NCBI GenBank assembly: GCA_029858755.1
Contig: JAOUEK010000151.1
Coordinates: 1-5,758, forward strand
Reading direction: 5' to 3'
DNA length: 5,758 bases
Source: Thermoleophilia bacterium
Lineage (GTDB): Bacteria > Actinomycetota > Thermoleophilia > Gaiellales > Gaiellaceae
The number at the start of each line of letters is the position of its first letter. Positions within the stretch are counted from its first letter, which is position 1. The position numbers and the translations under genes were made by a program. Positions 1 through 4,726 of this stretch are shown here, one piece after another. The notes under the pieces are model-generated. The model was not told the DNA's origin. It saw nothing but the letters and a program-made list of their open reading frames with translations, and did no database searches.

Positions 1-303
1 CGTGAGAGGCGCGGCCGGTCGTGTCGCCCGCTCATTGCTTTGGCGGGCGGCGGGTGACGATGCCCGGTGGGGGTGCGGGGTGGAGGGGGAGACCGAGCCT
101 TGCGGCGAGCTGTTCGCGGCGGGTGTCTCGGGGCGCAGCCTTCGGCGTAGGAGGGGGTCGGTGCCGGTGGTGCTCGGCGCCGTCGCGTGCATGCTGGCCT
201 CACACCTGCTCGTCTGACTCGCCCCCGCGAAGCGCGGCGGTGGACCGGCGGCGACCGGCCCCTGTCGGGGTGTGAGCGGCGTGCGTTCGGCTCCCGCCCC
301 TCG
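1..303. other. Left-edge stretch with no supportable gene
   Basis: No recognisable protein family was found on either strand. A plus-strand frame runs from the left edge to a stop at 215-217. It ends in a basic then hydrophobic tail (RRRRGSVPVVLGAVACMLAS), but its codon-position base pattern is only weakly gene-like and I recognise nothing in it. It could be the end of a gene entering from the left. Two hairpins are visible: a 7-bp stem 25-31/43-49 with an 11-base loop, and a short CCCC-TGTC-GGGG hairpin at 259-270. The second lies just past the stop of the minus-strand PEBP gene and could be a weak terminator for it. Neither is followed by a T-tract. Confidence 0.4.
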
Positions 304-864
304 TCAGCGTTCGTAGGTGCCGGTCAGCTCGCCGGCGCCGAGCACGTGGCCGGCGAGCGCAGCCTGGAACGCGGCCTTGTCCGCTCCCGGCTCGAGGGAT
401 AGTGGGGCGTCGAGCGCATACAGGCGGAAGAGGTACTGGTGCGGGCCGCCCCGTGGCGGGCAGGGGCCGCGGTAGCCGCGACCGCCGAAGCCGTTGCGGC
501 CATCGGCGAGCGCCGCCGCGCCCTCGGGCAGCTCGCCCGCGGCCGGGTCGAGGTCCCACGCGAGCCAGTGCGTGAAGCTGCCGCCCGGCGCGTCCGGATC
601 GTCGACGAGCAGGGCGAGCGACGCGGTGCCCTCGGGTAGCCCGCTCCAGGCGAGCCCCGGCGAGAGATCCGCGTCGTCGCACGAATGCCGGGCGGGGATC
701 GGGTCGCCCCCCACGAACGCGGTGCTGGTCAGCGTGAGCACAGCGACCCACTGTCCCGCCGGCCCGAGCTCGTCGGCAGGCGCGGTTCTCGTCTCGCCTC
801 CTCCGCACCCCGTCGCGAAGACCGCTGCGGCCACGACGGCGGCGCTCGCGACTGCTCGGCTCAT
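304..864 (-). CDS. YbhB/YbcL-family (PEBP, Raf-kinase-inhibitor-like) lipoprotein
   Basis: This encodes 186 residues of the phosphatidylethanolamine-binding-protein fold in its bacterial YbhB/YbcL form, whose bacterial role is poorly defined (small anionic ligand binding is the usual suggestion). Family landmarks in order are IPARHSCDDADLSPGLAWS (56-74), DDPDAP (88-93), the HW pair (99-100), GYRGPCPPRGGPHQY (130-144, the ligand-pocket loop) and FRLYALD (146-152); it ends GELTGTYER. Residues 1-20 form a short signal with a lipobox-like VFATGC, so Cys20 is probably lipidated and the protein held outside the membrane. The ATG at 864 was chosen because it gives this signal; longer in-frame starts only add arginine-rich shadow sequence. 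It begins 8 bp after the endonuclease V stop, with a possible GGGAG ribosome site at about 877-881 inside that gene, so the two are probably co-transcribed. Family assignment is firm; function is not. Confidence 0.9.
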   Translation of the reverse strand: MSRAVASAAVVAAAVFATGCGGGETRTAPADELGPAGQWVAVLTLTSTAFVGGDPIPARHSCDDADLSPGLAWSGLPEGTASLALLVDDPDAPGGSFTHWLAWDLDPAAGELPEGAAALADGRNGFGGRGYRGPCPPRGGPHQYLFRLYALDAPLSLEPGADKAAFQAALAGHVLGAGELTGTYER

Positions 865-872
865 CGTCGCCG

Positions 873-1554
873 TCAGTCTCCCACAGCGGCCGAGCATGTC
901 GCCGCGCGTGCCGAGCGCGCCGCGCGACGTGCCGCACGGAGCGGCACCGGCGTGCGAGCCCCGCGCGTGGCGGCGAGCACGACGCGCACGGCGACATCCG
1001 GGTCGGTGCGCCACGCCGCGTGGACCGCGAGCGGGCGGGTACCGGGACGGGTGCGCAGCCAGGCGCCGACGCACTCGCCGTCGAGGAGGAGAGGGCTCCG
1101 TCCGCCGGCCTCGTCGGACGGCCGGTCGCCGTGGGCGACGAGGGCGCGATGTGTCACGCCCACCGTGGGGAGGCCGAGCATCGCGCCCAGGTGCGTGGCG
1201 AGCCCGGCGCGCCGGGGATGGTCGCGACCGGTCGCGTTCACGAGCAGCACGTCTGGCGCCGCGCGCAGCGCGCGGACGGCGAGCTCCAGCAGCGCCCCCT
1301 CGCGCAGGGCCAGCAGGCCCGCCTCGTACGCCGCGCCCGCCGCTCCCTCGACGATCACCACCTCACCGCCCGCAGCCGCCGCTGCCCAGGCGCGATCGCC
1401 CGCTCCGCCGGGGCCAGTGCCCGCCACGTGGGAAGCACACGAAGCAGCCGCCGATCAGGCACTCGTCGACGGGGCGCCACGGCTCGACGCGCGTCACGGC
1501 GAGGCGCTGTTGCTCCGCAACCAGCTCGGCGGGCGTGGACGGCCAGCCCGTCAC
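873..1554 (-). pseudogene. Endonuclease V homologue, frameshifted and lacking catalytic residues
   Basis: Endonuclease V nicks DNA near deoxyinosine. The C-terminal part lies in one frame (from about 1424 down to a TGA at 873). It has the family's LLALREGALLE and PDVLLVNATGRDHPRRAG, then a GLPTVGVTHR stretch, and later ATRGARTPVPLR. The N-terminal part lies in another frame (from a GTG at 1554 to about 1423): GWPSTPAELVAEQQRLA, then CLIGGCFVCFPRG, which matches the usual 'aGvDlsFpg' segment. The frames meet at 1417-1428. Dropping one G from the GGG at 1420-1422 restores a continuous protein of about 226 residues, the normal family length. By alignment to the family, the first catalytic Asp is Phe and the second is Asn (codon 1236-1238); only the Glu of LREG remains. 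The break may be a sequencing error, but the residue losses are separate from it. A GTG at 1425-1427 could start a truncated 184-residue product. An alternative upstream start is the GTG at 1602. No strong ribosome site is seen. Confidence 0.75.
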
Positions 1555-1616
1555 ACGGACATGGTGCCGCGCAGCCGCACGCCCGCGCCAGGTGGTAGAC
1601 ACGTGGGCGAGGTCTC

Positions 1617-2408
1617 GTGGTGACGGACGGCGAGTGCGTCGAGCTGCTGCAGTGGGCGCTGCCCCGGCTCGGCCTGCGTTGGGACGGGTTCCGCAAGGTC
1701 CGGCGCCAGGTCTGCCGCAGGGTCGCCCGAAGGCTCGATGCCCTCGGTCTGACGGACGGCGCCGCATATCGCCGCCACCTGGAGGCGCACGCGGAGGAGT
1801 GGGCGGAGCTCGACCGTTGCTGCCGCATCACCATCTCGCGGTTCTGGCGAGACCGTGCCGTGTTCGAGACGCTGCGTGACCTCGTGCTCCCCGCTCTCGG
1901 GCCGTCGGTCGCGGCCTGGAGCGCCGGCTGCGCCTCGGGCGAGGAGCCGTACTCGCTCGTGCTCGCAGCGATCGACGCCGGGGTCGCGATCGACGTGCTG
2001 GCCACCGACGTCGATGCCGGCCTGCTCGACCGCGCCCGCGCCGCCCGCTACCCCGAGAGCAGCCTGCGCGACCTGCCCGCCGGCCTCCGCGCACGGGCCT
2101 TCGACGACGGGCGCCTCCACCTCGCCGTCAGGGGCCGCGTCCACCTCGTGCAGCACGACGTGCGCGACGACCCGCCACCAGGGCCGTTCGACCTCGTCCT
2201 CTGCCGCAACGTCGCCTTCACCTACTTCGCCGACGACGTGCAGCGCACGGTCGCCGAGCACCTGCGCCGGTCGCTGCGCCACGGAGGCGCGCTCGTGGTC
2301 GGCGCGCACGAGACGCCGCCGGCGGACCGCCTCGAGCCGTGGCTCCCTGCGCGCGGGGTCTGGCGCCGCGCCGATGTCGCGTGGGCGCCCGGAGGGCGTT
2401 CTCCATGA
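1617..2408 (+). CDS. Stand-alone CheR-type SAM-dependent methyltransferase
   Basis: This encodes 263 residues of the CheR family, which uses S-adenosylmethionine to methylate glutamates on chemoreceptors or, in non-chemotaxis versions, other targets. It has an N-terminal helical region (about 1-65), then ITISRFWRDRAVF (71-83), the SAM-binding motif WSAGCASGEEPYS (101-113), ATDVDAGLLDRA (129-140), YPESSLRDLP (145-154) and FDLVLCRNVAFTYF (191-204, counterpart of CheR's 'fDlIfCRNVliYF'). The key SAM-site residues appear intact. GTG at 1617 and GTG at 1620 are both possible starts; a GAGG at 1609-1612 is 4 or 7 bases away, so 1620 is slightly better placed. No chemoreceptor, CheB, CheA or flagellar gene is in the window, so its target is unknown. 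It diverges from the endonuclease V remnant with only 15-62 bp between starts. Assignment to the family is firm; a chemotaxis role is not supported. Confidence 0.9.
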   Translation: MVTDGECVELLQWALPRLGLRWDGFRKVRRQVCRRVARRLDALGLTDGAAYRRHLEAHAEEWAELDRCCRITISRFWRDRAVFETLRDLVLPALGPSVAAWSAGCASGEEPYSLVLAAIDAGVAIDVLATDVDAGLLDRARAARYPESSLRDLPAGLRARAFDDGRLHLAVRGRVHLVQHDVRDDPPPGPFDLVLCRNVAFTYFADDVQRTVAEHLRRSLRHGGALVVGAHETPPADRLEPWLPARGVWRRADVAWAPGGRSP

Positions 2409-2489
2409 CGTGCCGATGATCGGGAGTTGTCCCCACGATTCGGACGTGCGCACGCGGTCTTGAACCGCCGCCCAAGGTGCCTCGGACGA

Positions 2490-2519
2490 GCGGCGCCTCC
2501 ACCGACGCGCGGGCGCCGC
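2490..2519 (+). terminator. GC-rich hairpin, possible terminator of the methyltransferase gene
   Basis: A perfect 8-bp inverted repeat (GCGGCGCC at 2490-2497, GGCGCCGC at 2512-2519) surrounds a 14-base loop, 82 bp past the CheR-like stop. No T-run follows, so this is a structural guess only. In such GC-rich DNA hairpins of this size can arise by chance. Confidence 0.3.
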
Positions 2520-2645
2520 CGCCACTCGTGCCGGCCCGAGCTTCCTCGGTCCACCGCACGAGCCTCTCCTTCACCAGGGCCGAGCCCGCTACCGGAGCCA
2601 CCGAAGCTCCCCGGGGCCTCGAGACCTCCCTCGGGCGGGGCTGAA

Positions 2646-2691
2646 TGCCCCCGGCCGAAATCGAACCAGCGCACGCGGTTTAGGAAACCGC
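2646..2691 (-). repeat. Displaced 3' fragment of tRNA-Arg(CCT), candidate att site
   Basis: This is a truncated tRNA gene copy containing the anticodon stem-loop with CCT, the variable loop, the T arm, the acceptor 3' strand and the discriminator base. It differs from the intact gene only at 2658 (A for G at 3837), which turns a G-C pair of the T stem into a G-U pair. Similarity stops at 2691, and nothing to its right resembles a D arm or acceptor 5' strand, so it cannot make a tRNA. Confidence 0.85.
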
Positions 2692-2697
2692 CCAGCC

Positions 2698-2735
2698 GCC
2701 GAAAGTCCGACGCGCTTCCGCGACGTGCTTTCGGC
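2698..2735. repeat. 8-bp inverted repeat just inside the left tRNA fragment
   Basis: GCCGAAAG (2698-2705) and CTTTCGGC (2728-2735) are perfect inverted copies around a 22-base spacer, starting 7 bp inside the tRNA-fragment boundary. It could be an integrase or excisionase arm site, a terminator, or chance. The spacer shares TCCGCGACG (2717-2725) with the hairpin at 3701-3739. Confidence 0.35.
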
Positions 2736-3021
2736 AGAAGGGATCGGGGTAGACCGCAATGGCCCCGGCGAGAATCGCACGTTGCGGGGCGAGAAACGAG
2801 TCCTCGCGAGCCGTGACCAAAGTAGGGGGGTTTCCCGGTTGCGACCCCGGCGCGCTCGCTGCGACCCTCGTCGCATGCTGACGGATCCCTGGCACGCCTT
2901 CTCTGCCGCAGAGGTCGCACGACGAGGTCTCCGACGCCGGTGGCGGCGCTCTCTCGCGCCGCGAGCGGCAGGTCGAGACAACCGAGACGGTACGAGCGGT
3001 GCCGCATCCCACAACATCCAC

Positions 3022-3028
3022 GGAGGTG
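3022..3028 (+). promoter_or_regulatory. Strong ribosome binding site of the secreted-protein gene
   Basis: GGAGGTG lies 4-5 bases before the ATG at 3033. It is the best Shine-Dalgarno match in the window and fixes that start over an upstream in-frame ATG at 2940, which lacks one. Confidence 0.8.
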
Positions 3029-3032
3029 TCTC

Positions 3033-3689
3033 ATGACCTGGACCGACCGAGGCCATCGGGCGGCCTTCGCGGCGATCGGCATCGCGGTCGTCGCGCTCGG
3101 CATGTCCTTGACGGCAGGCGCGCAATCGACCGCGAAGAACCTCATCGTGAACGGCAACGCAGAGCAGGGAGCGGCGTCTCCCAACGGCTACGACGTCGTT
3201 CCGGAAGTTCCGGGGTGGAAGCGGCGGGGAGGCTTCACCGTTGTCGAGTACGGGGCGTCCGACTTTCCCGGCACCCAGACCAGCACCGCTGTCCATGGGG
3301 GCGCGAAGTTCTTCGCGGGCGGGCCTGGAAACGCGAGCTCGGCCGTCACCCAGACCATCTCCGTCGCCTCGCAGAAGCAGCTGATCGACTCCGGCAAGGC
3401 GAAAGGGACGCTCTCGGGATACCTCGGTGGATACGGCGGGCAGGACGACTCCTTGATCGCGACCGCCGTGTTCCTCGGTCAATCTGGCGCTCGGCTCGGC
3501 ACGATGCTCAAGCTCGGCCCGGTCGGCTCGGCGGCCCGCAAGCTCCAGACCGGGATGATCCGACAGACGGTCGCGGGCTCGATCCCGAAGGGAACACGGA
3601 CGATTCGCGTGACACTCAGCGCCAACAGGACGTCCGGTAGCTACAACGACGGCTACGCCGACAACTTGTCTCTGACGATCGGCCGATAG
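3033..3689 (+). CDS. Secreted beta-sandwich (galactose-binding-like) protein, function unknown
   Basis: This encodes 218 residues. Residues 1-30 form a Sec signal peptide: a charged start, a hydrophobic core AFAAIGIAVVALGMSL, and a likely cut after AGA (28-30). The mature protein opens with NLIVNGNAEQG (36-46) and ends with SYNDGYADNLSLTI (203-216). These opening and closing strands are typical of secreted jelly-roll or carbohydrate-binding-like domains, the 'NLlvNGdFE ... yvDNvsl' type. Between them are VPGWKRRGGFTVVEYG (59-74), GGAKFFAGGPGNASS (89-103) and LSGYLGGYGGQDDS (127-140). There is no catalytic signature, membrane anchor, PEP-CTERM or LPXTG tail, so release or non-covalent surface binding is likely; a glycan or cell-wall ligand is an inference. 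It is the only gene between the tRNA-derived repeats, with lower GC than its neighbours, which supports acquisition by transfer. A strong hairpin follows 12 bp after its stop. Family type is moderately sure; the ligand is unknown. Confidence 0.85.
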   Translation: MTWTDRGHRAAFAAIGIAVVALGMSLTAGAQSTAKNLIVNGNAEQGAASPNGYDVVPEVPGWKRRGGFTVVEYGASDFPGTQTSTAVHGGAKFFAGGPGNASSAVTQTISVASQKQLIDSGKAKGTLSGYLGGYGGQDDSLIATAVFLGQSGARLGTMLKLGPVGSAARKLQTGMIRQTVAGSIPKGTRTIRVTLSANRTSGSYNDGYADNLSLTIGR

Positions 3690-3700
3690 CCAGCGCGGGG

Positions 3701-3739
3701 TGCGCGTCGCGGGGACCGAGCAATGCTCCGCGACGCGCA
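3701..3739 (+). terminator. 12-bp perfect hairpin downstream of the secreted-protein gene
   Basis: TGCGCGTCGCGG (3701-3712) and CCGCGACGCGCA (3728-3739) are exact inverted complements around a 15-base loop, which itself holds a small GAGC-AAT-GCTC stem. It starts 12 bp after the TAG at 3687-3689, where a terminator is expected. No T-tract follows, which is common in high-GC genomes. It could also shield the gene from transcription coming through the oppositely oriented tRNA. Confidence 0.6.
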
Positions 3740-3824
3740 GCCGGGCCGCAAGCGTTGCCACCGTCATCCTCGGGCGGCCCGTGCCCGCTGCGAACGTCCC
3801 CTCGCCCGTCGGCAGCGCGGCCGA

Positions 3825-3870
3825 TGCCCCCGGCCGGAATCGAACCAGCGCACGCGGTTTAGGAAACCGC
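3825..3870 (-). repeat. tRNA-embedded copy of the 46-bp direct repeat
   Basis: This is the 3' part of the intact tRNA-Arg gene, matching 2646-2691 at 45 of 46 positions. If the cassette is an integrated element, this copy rebuilt the tRNA end at insertion, and recombination between the two copies would excise the intervening DNA as a circle of about 1.18 kb. Confidence 0.8.
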
Positions 3871-3896
3871 TGCTCTATCCACTGAGCTACGGGGGC
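3825..3896 (-). tRNA. tRNA-Arg (anticodon CCT)
   Basis: A complete 72-base cloverleaf can be folded by eye. It has a 7-bp acceptor stem GCCCCCG/CGGGGGC, TA, a D arm GCTC-AGTGGATA-GAGC, an anticodon arm GCGGT-TTCCTAA-ACCGC with CCT in the loop, a 4-base variable loop GTGC, a T arm GCTGG-TTCGATT-CCGGC (one G-U pair) and discriminator A. CCT reads the AGG arginine codon, rare in GC-rich genomes. The 3' CCA is not encoded. It lies 59 bp from the permease stop on the same strand and is probably transcribed on its own. Confidence 0.95.
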
Positions 3897-3904
3897 GCGG
3901 CGTG

Positions 3905-3910
3905 AGGGTA
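3905..3910 (-). promoter_or_regulatory. Possible -10 box of the tRNA-Arg gene
   Basis: On the minus strand TACCCT fits the TANNNT actinobacterial -10 pattern and ends 8 bases before the tRNA 5' end. No good -35 hexamer is visible at the usual spacing, so support rests on position and the short match. Confidence 0.35.
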
Positions 3911-3955
3911 GCGCGCCACCGGCACCGCACGGGGTCGGCCCGCTCGCAGCGCGGG

Positions 3956-4726
3956 TCAGCGGGTGACGACGCGGCGGAAGCGCCAGATCGCGAGCGTCCC
4001 GAAGACGACGACGATCCCCGTCGCCCAGGCGACGGCGAGCCAGACGTTGTTCCCGGCGGGGGTGCCGATGAAGAGCGCGCGCACGGCGTCGACCATGACC
4101 GTGAACGGGTTGACGCTCGCCAGCGGCTCGAGCCAGGCGGGCATCGACTGCACGGGGACGAAAGCCGAGGAGACGAACGTGAGTGGGAAGATAATCGTGA
4201 AGCCGTACGCGTTCGCGGCCTCCGGCGACGACGCGATCAGCCCGATGAACGCGAACACCCAGGAGAACGCGTAGCCGATGAACAGGAGCAGCGCCAGCCC
4301 TGCGACGACGTCCGGCACGCTCGTCGCGAACGAGAAGCCGACGGCGAGGCCCACGCCGATCATCACCACGAGCTGCACGACGTTGAGGCCGACGTCGGCG
4401 AGCGTGCGCCCGGTGATCACGGTGCCCGGGGTCATGGGGAGGGAGCGGAAGCGGTCGATCAGGCCCTTCTTCATGTCGTCGGCGAGCCCGAGCGCGGTCA
4501 CGAAGCCGCCGAAGGCCATGGACTGCACGATGATCCCGGGCATCAGGAAGTCGACGTAGTCGAAGCCGGGCGTCGAGATCGCGCCGCCGAAGACGAACAC
4601 GAAGAGCAGCACGAACATCACGGGCTGCACCGTGTAGCCGATCAGCAGGTCGGGCTGGCGGCGCACCCGCAGCAGGCTCCGCTCCGCCAGCACCAGCGTG
4701 TCCGTGAGCGCGTGCCTCACGTTCAT
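3956..4726 (-). CDS. ABC-2 type exporter permease (DrrB-like)
   Basis: This encodes 256 residues, the integral-membrane half of an ABC-2 exporter resembling the daunorubicin/doxorubicin permease DrrB; the full-length family size is present. About six membrane segments are readable, near 26-48, 60-82, 112-134, 138-166, 173-190 and 228-247. The cytoplasmic ABC-2 segment KKGLIDRFRSLPMTP (86-100) and the late signature SSAFVPVQSMPAWLEPLASV (186-205), followed by NPFTVMVDAVRAL, are typical. The ATG at 4726 was chosen because it overlaps the ATPase stop as ATGA and has GAGGAG upstream at 4735-4740; longer in-frame starts would only read antisense-like arginine-rich sequence through the ATPase gene. 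It pairs with the ATPase as a dimeric pump. Substrate cannot be told from sequence: drugs, lipids or glycans are all known for this family. Confidence 0.93.
   Translation of the reverse strand: MNVRHALTDTLVLAERSLLRVRRQPDLLIGYTVQPVMFVLLFVFVFGGAISTPGFDYVDFLMPGIIVQSMAFGGFVTALGLADDMKKGLIDRFRSLPMTPGTVITGRTLADVGLNVVQLVVMIGVGLAVGFSFATSVPDVVAGLALLLFIGYAFSWVFAFIGLIASSPEAANAYGFTIIFPLTFVSSAFVPVQSMPAWLEPLASVNPFTVMVDAVRALFIGTPAGNNVWLAVAWATGIVVVFGTLAIWRFRRVVTR

Larger units (their letters stand above)
2692..3032. other. Non-coding, hairpin-rich leader of the cassette
   Basis: I find no credible gene here on either strand. It contains several short perfect inverted repeats: 2698-2705/2728-2735 (8 bp), 2860-2865/2870-2875 (TGCGAC-CCTC-GTCGCA) and 2901-2905/2909-2913 (CTCTG-CCG-CAGAG). 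At 2760-2780 lies a tRNA-3'-end-like piece (17 of 21 bases equal to 3825-3845). The promoter of the secreted-protein gene must lie in this interval, but I see no convincing -35/-10 pair. The neighbouring 2409-2645 stretch is likewise non-coding apart from the hairpins noted elsewhere. Confidence 0.45.
2646..3870. mobile_element. Putative tRNA-Arg-targeted cassette or island remnant bounded by 46-bp direct repeats
   Basis: The 46 bases at 2646-2691 match the 3' part of the intact tRNA-Arg gene (3825-3870) at 45 of 46 positions, in the same orientation; the repeat period is 1179 bp. This is the arrangement expected after site-specific integration into a tRNA gene: the whole tRNA is kept at one end and a displaced 3' fragment marks the other. 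The repeat begins exactly in the anticodon stem and ends at the discriminator base, the common target for tyrosine integrases. Between the repeats lie non-coding DNA and one gene for a secreted protein (3033-3689), whose sampled GC is 63-67% against 72-82% in the flanking genes. No integrase or other mobility gene is present, so the cassette would need an enzyme supplied elsewhere, or it has lost its own. A local tandem duplication of the tRNA end is the main alternative. Confidence 0.55.

Noticed and set aside
494..1879. A 461-codon open frame on the plus strand
   Set aside because: It is antisense to the PEBP and endonuclease V genes and overlaps the CheR-like gene in another frame; no family resemblance.
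2646..2691. A second functional tRNA-Arg
   Set aside because: Only the 3' half is present; no D arm or acceptor 5' strand follows beyond 2691.
2427..2816. A 129-codon plus-strand frame spanning the tRNA fragment
   Set aside because: It translates tRNA-derived sequence and has no ribosome site; the similar peptide from another frame near 3880 simply reflects the repeated tRNA DNA.
2692..3032. CRISPR array, or a retron-like RNA or riboswitch, in the hairpin-rich non-coding stretch
   Set aside because: There are no regularly spaced direct repeats, no reverse transcriptase or cas gene nearby, and no conserved riboswitch core that I recognise; short GC hairpins are expected at this composition.
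2222..3184. A 320-codon minus-strand frame
   Set aside because: It overlaps the 3' end of the CheR-like gene, the tRNA fragment and the start of the secreted-protein gene, and resembles no known protein.
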